From GCA-2732755 sp965228265 (GTDB lineage: Bacteria > Planctomycetota > Phycisphaerae > Phycisphaerales > UBA1924), in the NCBI GenBank assembly GCA_965228265.1, contig OZ245804.1, forward strand, positions 2,356,001 through 2,420,000: a stretch of 64,000 nt of DNA, read 5' to 3'. The notes beneath the pieces were generated by a model. The model was not told the DNA's origin and did not search any database. It was given only the letters and a program-made list of their open reading frames with translations. The position numbers and the translations under genes are program-made. Of the stretch, positions 34,025-42,298 are shown one piece after another (within the stretch, counting starts at the first letter, position 1; each line of letters starts with the position of its first letter).

Positions 34025-35320
34025 ATGGCGTTCTCGATCGACCTTATCCACGGCCGGCAAATCCTCGATTCCCGCGGCAACCCGACCCTTGAGGTCGAAG
34101 TCGTCCTCGAAAGCGGCGCCACCGGGCGAGCTGCGGTCCCCTCTGGTGCTTCCACGGGCGAGAACGAAGCCGTCGAACTCCGCGACGGAGGCGACCAGTG
34201 GCTCGGCAAGGGCGTCAGCAAGGCCGTGGACAACGTCAACGAGCGCATCGCCCCGGCGATCGAGGGCTACGACGCCCGTGACCAGGAATCGATCGACGCG
34301 GAGATGATCGACCTCGACGGCACATCCAACAAGGCCGAGCTTGGCGCCAACGCGATCCTCGGCGTCTCGATGGCGGTCGCCAAAGCCGCGGCCGAGGCGT
34401 CGGGCCTCCCGCTCTACCGCTACCTCGGGGGCTCGTCAGCCAAAACGCTGCCCGTGCCGATGCTGAACATCCTCAACGGCGGCAAGCACGCCGACAACAC
34501 GGTCGATTTTCAGGAGTTCATGATCCAGCCCTGGGGCTTCGACAACTTCCACGAAGCCATGCGCGCGGGTGTGGAGATCTACCACACCCTCAAGAAGGTG
34601 CTCTCGGGCCGCAACATGTCGACCGCGGTCGGCGATGAGGGCGGGTTCGCACCGGATCTCAAGGACAACGAGGACGCGTTGAAGGTCATCGAAGAGGCCG
34701 TCGACAAAGCCGGTTACAAGTGGGGCGAACAGATCTTCGTCGCGCTCGACCCGGCTACGAGTGAGCTTTGGAACGAAGCCGAGAAAGACGGCAAGACCGG
34801 CTACAAGTTCTTCTCGAGCAGCCAGGAGATCATCAGCTCAAGCGATCTGATCGGCATCTGGGCAGACTGGTGCCAGAAGTACCCCATCCGTTCGATCGAG
34901 GACGGCCTTGCCGAGAACGACTGGGCGGGCTGGGCCGAGCTGACCGCCAAGCTGGGTGACAAGGTTCAGCTTGTGGGCGATGATCTCTTTGTGACCAACA
35001 AGAAGTTCGTCGAGCGGGGCGTCGCCGAGAAGAGCGGCAACGCGGTTCTCGTCAAGGTCAACCAGATCGGCACACTCAGCGAGACGTTCGACGCGGTCAA
35101 CTACGCCCAGCGCAACGGCTTCGCCTGTGTTCTCTCGCACCGCTCGGGCGAAACCGAGGACGCGACGATCGCCGACCTTGCCGTGGCGACCAACTGCGGC
35201 CAGATCAAGACCGGCGCGCCCTGCCGGAGCGATCGCAACGCCAAGTACAACCAGCTCATCCGCATCGCCGAGGAACTCGGTGAGAACGCTGTGTACGGCG
35301 CGAGCACTTGGAACAGGTGA
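34025..35320 (+). CDS. eno: Enolase
   Basis: 431 residues, the normal length. Signature segments include ILDSRGNPTLEVEV, SGASTGENEAVELRD, VGDEGGFAPDL, SIEDGLAENDW, GDDLFVTNK, LSHRSGETEDATIADLAV and KTGAPCRSDRNAKYNQLIRI. It interconverts 2-phosphoglycerate and phosphoenolpyruvate. A TACAGT box at 33971-33976 and a Shine-Dalgarno GGAG before the ATG suggest a conventional leadered mRNA. The stop overlaps the next gene's GTG. Confidence 0.98.
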   Translation: MAFSIDLIHGRQILDSRGNPTLEVEVVLESGATGRAAVPSGASTGENEAVELRDGGDQWLGKGVSKAVDNVNERIAPAIEGYDARDQESIDAEMIDLDGTSNKAELGANAILGVSMAVAKAAAEASGLPLYRYLGGSSAKTLPVPMLNILNGGKHADNTVDFQEFMIQPWGFDNFHEAMRAGVEIYHTLKKVLSGRNMSTAVGDEGGFAPDLKDNEDALKVIEEAVDKAGYKWGEQIFVALDPATSELWNEAEKDGKTGYKFFSSSQEIISSSDLIGIWADWCQKYPIRSIEDGLAENDWAGWAELTAKLGDKVQLVGDDLFVTNKKFVERGVAEKSGNAVLVKVNQIGTLSETFDAVNYAQRNGFACVLSHRSGETEDATIADLAVATNCGQIKTGAPCRSDRNAKYNQLIRIAEELGENAVYGASTWNR

Positions 35321-36420
35321 TCGTGGCTGCGTTCCTGTCATGGCTCGGTGTCGTGCTGACGGGAGCGCTGCTCTTTCTGAGTCTGCTTCCGATCCTGAAA
35401 ACCGGGCACTGGGTCGCCAGGGTCTGTGACTTTCCGCGAGCGCAGATCCTGGCGATGTGTCTGTTGCCGGCTGTCTGTCTGGCTCTGGCCATCTGGCTGG
35501 ATGGCAGCACACCCTTGCGCTTTGCGATGCTTGGTGTGCTCGCCGGGGTCGCGGTGTGGCAGGTCAGCCATGTCGTGCGATACACACGTTTCTGGCCCTG
35601 CGAGGTTGCAGAGTCGCCGCGAGGCCAGAGTCTGACGGTGATGATCGTCAACCTCGACTATCAGAACGATCAGAAAGAGCGTGTGTGCGAGTTATTGCTG
35701 GAGCACGATGCCGACCTGCTTCTCCTGATCGAGATCGACAGGCCGTGGGAGCAGAGCCTCGAGGATGTGCTCGATCGTTATCTGCACAGCCATGGAGTCG
35801 TTCGGGACGAGGGGCTGGGAATCGTCCTGGCAAGCAAACATCCGATGCGCGACATGCAAGTCAGGCATCTCGTATCTGCGCAGCGGGCGTCGGTTCATGC
35901 CGAGATCGAAGTTGGCGGCGATAGTGTCCGCGTCAGTGCGATGCACCCGACACCGCCCGGCTTGAAATCAGATCAGGGCGATCGGCACGACAGCCGCAAG
36001 CGCGACGCCGAGCTCGTGATCGTAGCGAAAGAGATTCAGGCATCCGAACCCCAGCACCGCGTGGTCATGGGTGATTTGAATGATGTGGCCTGGTCGCACA
36101 CGACAAGACTCTTTCGTCGGCTCAGCGGCCTGCGTGACCCACGCATCGGCAGGAGCCTGCTGAACACGTATCACGCCCAGCGACCGCTGTTCCGCTACCC
36201 GCTGGATCACATCTTCGTGTCAGACGAGATCGCAGTTTCTCGGCTGGAGCGCGTGCGTGTGCCCGGCTCGGATCATTTCGGGGTGCTGGCCACGATCCAT
36301 ATCCCCAAGGGCGAAAGTCCTGACGACACCAACGGGGAACGTGCCAGTTCCGGCGACGACGAAGAGGCTCGTGAGATCGTCTCTGAAGGCAAGCAGGAAG
36401 CCGCCGAGCAAGGCGGCTGA
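35317..36420 (+). CDS. Membrane-anchored endonuclease/exonuclease/phosphatase family protein
   Basis: 367 residues from a GTG overlapping the eno stop (GTGA). Two to three N-terminal membrane helices (residues 1-25, 42-58 and 62-80) precede an EEP domain: VMIVNLDYQN, DADLLLLIEIDRPWEQSLED, SAMHPTPP, RVVMGDLNDVAW, YPLDHIFVSDE and GSDHFGVLATIHI. This architecture resembles the YafD-type group of EEP proteins. The substrate is unknown. An acidic tail (residues 335-367) follows the domain. Translational coupling to eno is probably incidental. Confidence 0.87.
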   Translation: MIVAAFLSWLGVVLTGALLFLSLLPILKTGHWVARVCDFPRAQILAMCLLPAVCLALAIWLDGSTPLRFAMLGVLAGVAVWQVSHVVRYTRFWPCEVAESPRGQSLTVMIVNLDYQNDQKERVCELLLEHDADLLLLIEIDRPWEQSLEDVLDRYLHSHGVVRDEGLGIVLASKHPMRDMQVRHLVSAQRASVHAEIEVGGDSVRVSAMHPTPPGLKSDQGDRHDSRKRDAELVIVAKEIQASEPQHRVVMGDLNDVAWSHTTRLFRRLSGLRDPRIGRSLLNTYHAQRPLFRYPLDHIFVSDEIAVSRLERVRVPGSDHFGVLATIHIPKGESPDDTNGERASSGDDEEAREIVSEGKQEAAEQGG

Positions 36421-36440
36421 CGCGTCAGTCCATCAAGGGA

Positions 36441-37394
36441 TCACAGATTGATCGGCACACCCTCGTCGCGGAATTTCTCGATGAGCAATTGGCCGTCACG
36501 GATGAGCTGCTGGAGCTGCTTGATGCTCGCATCGAGCGAGCGATAGAGATCCGCATTCGTGGCGAGCTGCCCGAGTGTGCCCTCGCCGCGGTTGATCCGT
36601 GCGGTCAGGTCGCGCGCTTCCGCAGCGGCTTCGTCGAGTGTGACGACGGCCGAATCGAGCTTCGTCAGCGTTTCATCCGTGCGATCGCCGAGCCTGGTTG
36701 TCTGCTCGTTGATGCTGGTCGCGGCGGTCTTCCATTCGTTCACCGAATCGCTGATCTGCGTCATCATCGCGCCCTCGTCAAACCAGCTCTCGGTCTTGAC
36801 GAGGACGGCATCGATCCGGTCGAGCACTGATCGCAGATCATCGGTCTCGGGATCTTCCGAGTCGATCACGCCTGCCAGGCGCTCGCCCACGTCGGTGTAC
36901 GTCTCGGCGAGGGTCTCGATCTTCGCCGCGGTCTGGTCGAGACGTTCGAGTCGGCTGGTCACTTCTGTCGCCAGGGAGTCCACCATCGAGAGGATGGGTC
37001 GGCTGTACTCTTCGCCGGCGCCGGTTACGTACGACGAGTGGGGCCCTGGGCCCGTCACGAAGTCGAGCGATGCGCTCCCGATGAATCCCGCGTCGAGGAA
37101 GAGCTCGAACGATTCGGGGATCTGCACGTCGTCCCAGTAGCGGATATCGATCAGGGCCTCGCCCGAGCCGTCGGAGGAGATGGAGATGCCCGTGACGTCT
37201 CCGATCCGGACGCCGTTGAGCGTGACCGGCGCGACCGGCGACACGCCCCTGGCCGAGGAAGTGCGGATGACAAGGGTCTGGTACTCGCGCCCGATGCCCG
37301 AGAGCTCTCCGAAACTCAGGAGCATCCATGCGAGCAGGACGAGGCCGACAACCGCGGTCAGGCCGATGAGGCTATCGCGTGCTTTCGTGTTCAT
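36441..37394 (-). CDS. mlaD: MCE/MlaD family lipid-transport protein
   Basis: 317 residues. One N-terminal helix (LIGLTAVVGLVLLAWMLLSF) precedes an MCE domain (YQTLVIRTSSARGVSPVAPV, TLNGVRIGDVTGISI, GFIGSASLDFVTG). A long coiled coil (residues 135-300) is the usual periplasmic tail. MlaD is the substrate-binding subunit of the phospholipid transporter of the inner membrane. The start lies inside the mlaF 3' end (23-nt overlap) and is chosen for the family N-terminus. No mlaE permease is adjacent. Confidence 0.9.
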   Translation of the reverse strand: MNTKARDSLIGLTAVVGLVLLAWMLLSFGELSGIGREYQTLVIRTSSARGVSPVAPVTLNGVRIGDVTGISISSDGSGEALIDIRYWDDVQIPESFELFLDAGFIGSASLDFVTGPGPHSSYVTGAGEEYSRPILSMVDSLATEVTSRLERLDQTAAKIETLAETYTDVGERLAGVIDSEDPETDDLRSVLDRIDAVLVKTESWFDEGAMMTQISDSVNEWKTAATSINEQTTRLGDRTDETLTKLDSAVVTLDEAAAEARDLTARINRGEGTLGQLATNADLYRSLDASIKQLQQLIRDGQLLIEKFRDEGVPINL

Positions 37395-38202
37395 GCGGTG
37401 CTCCAGAGGGCTGTGCGGCGCTGCCGGCGGAGTCGAAGAAGCCGGAGACAAATTCATCACCCGAGTGACGGAGTTCGTCGAAACTCCCCTCGGCGACGGC
37501 TCTGCCCTCGTTCATCATCACGATTCGGTCCGCGACACGCCTGGCGCTCACAAGATCGTGCGTGACCACAAGGCTCGTCACACCGAGGCGGTTCTTGAGG
37601 CGGACGACCAGTTCATCGATGCCCTTGGCGCGTACCGGGTCTAGACCCGTGGTGGGCTCGTCGTACAGGATGACCGAGGGACGGATGATCAGGGCGCGGG
37701 CGAGCGCGACGCGTTTCTTCTGGCCGCCCGAGAGCTGGGCCGGGAGCTTGTGCTCAGAACCGGCCATGTCGACCATATCCAGTGCCTCGGCGACCTGCTG
37801 GGCGCGGTCTTCGGCGCTCAAGTTCTTGTGCTCAGTGAGCGGGAACTCCAGATTCTGGCGCACGGTCATCGAGTCGAAGAGTGCGCTGAGCTGAAACAGC
37901 AGGCCGATCCGCAGACGGACCCATTTCATCTGGCGCTCGGCCAGATTGTCGATCCGCTGACCCTCGAAAGCGATCTCGCCGGTATCTGGACGGATGAGCC
38001 CGATGATGTGCTTGAGCATCACGCTCTTGCCGCAGCCCGACGGACCGAGGACGACGGTGGTCTGCCCCTCCGGGAGATCGAAGTCGAGGCCCCTGAGGAC
38101 TTTCTGACCTCCGAAGGACTTCTCAAGCCCCCGGATTGTCAGGATCGGCTCGGCCTGATCGTCCGTCTGGGCGCTCTCCGGGTTGAGGGCTGGGCTGGGC
38201 AC
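37372..38202 (-). CDS. mlaF: MlaF-type ABC transporter ATP-binding protein
   Basis: 276 residues from a GTG. Walker A is VLGPSGCGKSVMLKHIIGL, the signature QLSGGQKKRVALARALI, Walker B VILYDEPTTGLDP, and the switch His is in VTHDLVSARRVADR. The MlaF/Ttg2A pattern (GxSGxGKSVMLK, LFQLSALFDSMTVRQNLEFPL) is clear. It powers MlaD-linked lipid transport. The true start is uncertain because the frame is open upstream to 38394; the GTG at 38202 leaves room for a promoter shared with the divergent protease and is 5 nt after a CACAAT box. Confidence 0.9.
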   Translation of the reverse strand: MPSPALNPESAQTDDQAEPILTIRGLEKSFGGQKVLRGLDFDLPEGQTTVVLGPSGCGKSVMLKHIIGLIRPDTGEIAFEGQRIDNLAERQMKWVRLRIGLLFQLSALFDSMTVRQNLEFPLTEHKNLSAEDRAQQVAEALDMVDMAGSEHKLPAQLSGGQKKRVALARALIIRPSVILYDEPTTGLDPVRAKGIDELVVRLKNRLGVTSLVVTHDLVSARRVADRIVMMNEGRAVAEGSFDELRHSGDEFVSGFFDSAGSAAQPSGAPHEHESTR

Positions 38203-38360
38203 ATACGATTGTGACCACGGGGCAGCCGGTGTCCACCGCTGGCGTGTTCCGGAGTGTTGAAGCCCGATCGGGGAGATCCCGGTATCCGCTTTCGTGGCAT
38301 GAGGCCGCAGCGGCTTACCGGATGGGCCGATGAAGGACGAAGCAGGCAGCAGGGAAGCGC

Positions 38361-39356
38361 ATGGGGATTCACGACAGAGACTGGGGCGGCTCATCGGACC
38401 GGGGGCGGTGGGCCCGCATTTTCGGTGATGGCGAGAACCCGCTCAAGTGGTCGCTCCCGCTCTACAAAGCGTGGGGGATCGCCGTCCGGATTCACCTCAT
38501 CTTCGTGATCATCATTCTGGCCCGACTGATCGGCACGGTTCGCGAGGACGCGATCGGCTTCCCGTTCATGCTCGTCTGGATGGGCGGGCTCTTCGTGCTC
38601 GTCCTGCTGCACGAGTACGGTCACTGCATCGCGTGCCGGAAAGTCGGGGGTGACGCCGACGAGATCCTGATGTGGCCTCTTGGTGGTCTGGCGTACTGCC
38701 TGCCGCCCAATACCTGGCGGGCCAACCTGATCACCGTCGTCGGCGGGCCGCTGGTCAATGTCCTTTTCGTCCCGATCTTTGCCGGTGCGATTCTGGCGCT
38801 GGGCGGGGGCTGGAACCTCGTGTTCTTCAACCCGCTGGACCTGAATGGCGCGATCATCGAGGCGCAGGGTCTGAGCTTTGCGGGCTGGGCAGCCTGGTCG
38901 ATGCACTTCGTGAACGTGTTCATGCTCGCGTTCAACCTGCTCGTCCCGATGTACCCGCTCGACGGCTCGCGCATCCTGCATGCCTTGATCTGGCGCAAAG
39001 CCGGTCGCCGCAGAGCCGACGAGATCATCTCGCGGACCGGCCTCGTCACCGCGCTCGTGCTGGGCACGCTGGCGATCGTGGGCGGGCAGATGATGGTGCT
39101 GGGCATCGCGCTCTTCGGCGGGTTCGTGAGCTACCAGGAAATGGTCCGAGCGAGGTTTCTCGAAGGGGCGGACGAGGATTGGTCGATGTCCTTCGAACCC
39201 GAGCCCGATCCCCCGAGCCGGGGGAAGAAAGAGCGGGGCGGTGTCGATCCAGAGGAGATCGACCGCATCCTGGCCAAAATATCGAGCCAGGGCATGCAGA
39301 GCCTGACTCGGAGCGAGAAGAAGAAACTGGGTAAAGCCAGTTCACAGAAAGACTAG
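38361..39356 (+). CDS. Site-2 protease family (M50) intramembrane metalloprotease
   Basis: 331 residues with about six membrane helices. The catalytic HExxH is in VLLHEYGHCIACRKVGG near residue 89, and the third ligand is in LLVPMYPLDGSRIL, together defining a site-2 protease. After the last helix (near residue 256) comes a hydrophilic tail ending in EEIDRILAKISSQGMQSLTR-SEKKKL. The rhomboid encoded 27 nt downstream carries a close copy of this tail. AGGGAAG precedes the ATG. Such proteases release membrane-bound regulators or clear signal peptides; the substrate is unknown. Confidence 0.9.
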   Translation: MGIHDRDWGGSSDRGRWARIFGDGENPLKWSLPLYKAWGIAVRIHLIFVIIILARLIGTVREDAIGFPFMLVWMGGLFVLVLLHEYGHCIACRKVGGDADEILMWPLGGLAYCLPPNTWRANLITVVGGPLVNVLFVPIFAGAILALGGGWNLVFFNPLDLNGAIIEAQGLSFAGWAAWSMHFVNVFMLAFNLLVPMYPLDGSRILHALIWRKAGRRRADEIISRTGLVTALVLGTLAIVGGQMMVLGIALFGGFVSYQEMVRARFLEGADEDWSMSFEPEPDPPSRGKKERGGVDPEEIDRILAKISSQGMQSLTRSEKKKLGKASSQKD

Positions 39357-39383
39357 AGACCCCAAGCGAGAAGACACCCCGAC

Positions 39384-40457
39384 ATGGGCATCGCAGACAG
39401 AGCGTATATCCGGGACAACGGCGGCCGCTCAGGCGGGGGCGGTATGGGACGCGGCTCGTTCGGCCAGGGGCGTCTCTCCATCGTCGGTTGGCTGATCATC
39501 ATCAACGTCGCTGTCTTCCTCGTCGATTTCGCGCTTCCGACGGTCACGCTCCTTGATTACACGCAGCGCATCAACGGAGCGACCGATCAGCAGCTCGTCG
39601 AAGCTCAGATCAGCGCTCAGGCTCCCCCGAGGCAGCACGCTCTCGGGCAGCCGTGGACGAAGGTCAACGTCGATCCCGCCAACCGGGTCATCGAGGTCGA
39701 GCACTACAGGACGTGGCACCTGCTCAACGGCTACGGGCACTTCTCGCTGCTGAAGGGATTCCTGAGCTACGAGGTCTGGCGCGTCGTGACGTACCAGTTC
39801 CTGCACGTCGATCTCTCCCACCTGTTCTTCAACATGTTCGGGCTCTTTATCTTCGGCGGGATGGTCGAGCAGTATCTGGGACGCAAGCAGTTCCTCTCGT
39901 TCTATCTGCTCTGCGGAATCTCGGGCGGCCTGCTCTATTTGCTGTTTGTCGGACTCGCGGCGATGGGCGTCCCTCTGCCGGGTTCGCTCGCGTCGACCAG
40001 TATCAGGACGCCGCTGATCGGAGCCTCGGCCGGGGTGTTCGGGGTCATCATCGCCTGCGCCAAGATCAGCCCCGATCAGCGCGTCATGCTGCTCTTCCCG
40101 CCGATCCCGCTCAAGCTGAAATGGCTCGCTTACGGCTACGTCGCCATTGCCGCGGGCAACCTGATCCTCGGCGGTCAGAACGCGGGCGGCGACGCGGCTC
40201 ACATCGGGGGCGCGATCGCGGGGTTCTTCTTCATCCGCAGGGTGCACCTGCTGCGGGGCTTCCTCGACTTTGGGATCGGGCCCGCACCCAAGGGCAGCAG
40301 CGCGGGCTCAAGCCGGCCCACATCCCGTGAGACACGCCTGCAGAAGAAAGCCGACCAGATTCTCGACAAGGTGCGCGACCACGGCATGCAGAGCCTGACC
40401 GAGCGTGAGAAGAAGATCTTGCAGAAAAGCTCGCGCGAAGCGGGGGGCCGTCCTTGA
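39384..40457 (+). CDS. Rhomboid family intramembrane serine protease
   Basis: 357 residues. The Gly/Arg-rich N-terminus precedes the first helix (LSIVGWLIIINVAVFLVDFA). An insertion (residues 55-120) separates it from the core. HVDLSHLFFNMFGLFIFG holds the oxyanion Asn, LIGASAGVFGVI the catalytic Ser, and GGDAAHIGGAIAGFFF the catalytic His. The C-terminal tail (ADQILDKVRDHGMQSLTERE-KKILQKSS) is the DUF6576-like segment shared with the preceding site-2 protease. tgt starts within its stop codon. Confidence 0.93.
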   Translation: MGIADRAYIRDNGGRSGGGGMGRGSFGQGRLSIVGWLIIINVAVFLVDFALPTVTLLDYTQRINGATDQQLVEAQISAQAPPRQHALGQPWTKVNVDPANRVIEVEHYRTWHLLNGYGHFSLLKGFLSYEVWRVVTYQFLHVDLSHLFFNMFGLFIFGGMVEQYLGRKQFLSFYLLCGISGGLLYLLFVGLAAMGVPLPGSLASTSIRTPLIGASAGVFGVIIACAKISPDQRVMLLFPPIPLKLKWLAYGYVAIAAGNLILGGQNAGGDAAHIGGAIAGFFFIRRVHLLRGFLDFGIGPAPKGSSAGSSRPTSRETRLQKKADQILDKVRDHGMQSLTEREKKILQKSSREAGGRP

Positions 40458-41719
40458 GCGGGCCGATCCGGTTTGAGATCTCGCATACCTGCAAGAGGAC
40501 CGGCGCCAGGGTCGGGAAAGTCGAGACGCCGCACGGCTCGTACGACACGCCCGCATTCATGACGGTCGGCACGCGAGCGACGGTCAAGGGTATCTACCCA
40601 TCGCTGCTCAAGCAGGCCGGCTGCGGAGTGCTGCTCGGGAACACCTATCACCTGCTGCTCAGGCCCGGCCCAGAGATCATCCGCGACCTCGGCGGGCTTC
40701 ACGCGATGATGGGATGGAACGGCCCGATCCTGACCGACTCGGGCGGCTACCAGGCGTACTCGATGGCGGACATCAACGCGGTCGACGACGACGGCGTGAC
40801 CTTCCGCTCCATCGTCGATGGCAAATCTATCCGCCTCGGACCGGAAGAGGCGATCCACACGCAGAACCTGCTCGGCGCGGACATCATCATGGCTTTCGAT
40901 GACTGCCCGCCCTCGATCGATCCGGACGCGGGACCGACGAACCAGACCCGGATCAGGCTCGCCGCCCAGCGGGACGCCTCGAAGAAGGGGCACTACGACC
41001 ACGCCAAACGCGTCAGAGCCTCGAACGAGCGGACAGTGCGATGGCTCGAACGGTGCAAGCGGGCTCACGAGCGACCGGACGAGCAGGCCCTCTTTGGGAT
41101 CGTCCAGGGCGGGACTGACCTCGAGGAACGCCGATGGTCGGCCGAGCACATCTGCGGCATCGACTTGCCCGGGTACGCCATCGGCGGCGTAGCCGTGGGG
41201 GAGTCGCCCGACGAGATCGACCGGGTTGTCGAGTTCACCACCCCCTTGCTGCCGACTGACAAGCCCAGATACCTCATGGGTGTGGGTTATGAGCGGGACA
41301 TTCTGTCCGCGGTGCTCAGCGGCGTGGACATGTTCGATTGCGTGCTGCCCACACGTAACGGCCGGAATGCCAATGCATTTACGCGCACCGGGCAGAAGCG
41401 GCTCCGGAACGCGACGTTCACCCGGGACCGGGAAGTGATCGAGCCGGGGTGCGATTGCCACGCCTGCGATCCGGGTCGCCACGGGCTGGAGACGGTTGAT
41501 GGTCAAGGTTTCAGCCGAGGAACGATTCGGCACCTGTTCATGGCGGGGGAGATGTTGGGGCCGATTCTGGTGAGCCTGCACAATGTGAGGCACTTTCAGA
41601 GGCTCATGTTGGACATTCGCCGGGCCGTCCGCGATGATGATTGGCTCTCGTTCGCCGAGCGGTGGCCCGTGGCCGTCACGGGGCTTCCGAGCGGACTGCG
41701 TGATCGTCTGGGCCTCTGA
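40454..41719 (+). CDS. tgt: tRNA-guanine transglycosylase (queuine tRNA-ribosyltransferase)
   Basis: 421 residues. TPAFMTVGTRATVKGIYP, LTDSGGYQAYSMA (catalytic-region Asp), GIVQGGTDLEERRWSAEH, YAIGGVAVGE and MGVGYERDILSAVLSGVDMFDCVLPTRNGRN are Tgt motifs. The zinc site is CDCHAC plus the His of LVSLHNVRHF. It exchanges guanine-34 for the queuosine precursor preQ1 in GUN-anticodon tRNAs. The TTG start overlaps the rhomboid stop by 4 nt. YajC and SecDF follow, a common tgt-yajC-secDF gene order. Confidence 0.96.
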   Translation: MSGPIRFEISHTCKRTGARVGKVETPHGSYDTPAFMTVGTRATVKGIYPSLLKQAGCGVLLGNTYHLLLRPGPEIIRDLGGLHAMMGWNGPILTDSGGYQAYSMADINAVDDDGVTFRSIVDGKSIRLGPEEAIHTQNLLGADIIMAFDDCPPSIDPDAGPTNQTRIRLAAQRDASKKGHYDHAKRVRASNERTVRWLERCKRAHERPDEQALFGIVQGGTDLEERRWSAEHICGIDLPGYAIGGVAVGESPDEIDRVVEFTTPLLPTDKPRYLMGVGYERDILSAVLSGVDMFDCVLPTRNGRNANAFTRTGQKRLRNATFTRDREVIEPGCDCHACDPGRHGLETVDGQGFSRGTIRHLFMAGEMLGPILVSLHNVRHFQRLMLDIRRAVRDDDWLSFAERWPVAVTGLPSGLRDRLGL

Positions 41720-41776
41720 CCACTCGGACGATCTGGCGGGAGCCCGGTATGGGTCGGCTTACGGGATTGAGAACGC

Positions 41777-42274
41777 ATGACTGCATGGTTTGAAACGGGA
41801 TACGTCGGCAACCTCAACGGACAAGAGGCCCAGCCGAGCGTGCCGGGCATGCCTCAGGAGGCAGGGTCCGCTCCGACACAGGGCACCGCGACACAGCCGG
41901 GCGGCAACGGAACGGGCGCTCCCCAGCAGCCCGCCAGCCCGGGACTGGGCGCGTGGTTCCTGCCGCTCATCGCGATCATGTTCGTCGTGATGATCTTCCT
42001 CAGCGGCCGCGCCCAGCGCGCCGAACGCAAGAAGAAGGAAGCCCTGCTGGCGGGCATCAAGAAGCACGACCGCGTGCAGACGATCGGGGGCATCATCGGC
42101 ACGATCACCGAGGTGAAGTCCGACGAGGTCGTCCTCCGTATCGACGACGCCAACAACACCCGCATGCACTTTGCCAAGAGCGCGATCCAGCAGGTCATCC
42201 GCCAGGGTGTCGGCTCGAAATCAGACAACGACACTTCCGACGAACCTGAACTCGCGTCGGCCATCGATAACTAA
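41777..42274 (+). CDS. yajC: Preprotein translocase subunit YajC
   Basis: 165 residues, longer than usual because of a 55-residue Gly/Gln/Pro-rich N-terminal segment before the single helix (AWFLPLIAIMFVVMIFLSG). The cytosolic part (RVQTIGGIIGTITEVKSDEV and VLRIDDANNTRMHFAKSAI) is the YajC domain. It associates with SecDF and SecYEG. It is placed between tgt and secDF, as in many bacteria, with 24 nt to secDF. Confidence 0.92.
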   Translation: MTAWFETGYVGNLNGQEAQPSVPGMPQEAGSAPTQGTATQPGGNGTGAPQQPASPGLGAWFLPLIAIMFVVMIFLSGRAQRAERKKKEALLAGIKKHDRVQTIGGIIGTITEVKSDEVVLRIDDANNTRMHFAKSAIQQVIRQGVGSKSDNDTSDEPELASAIDN

Positions 42275-42298
42275 CCGAGAGTCCAACGGAAATACAGA

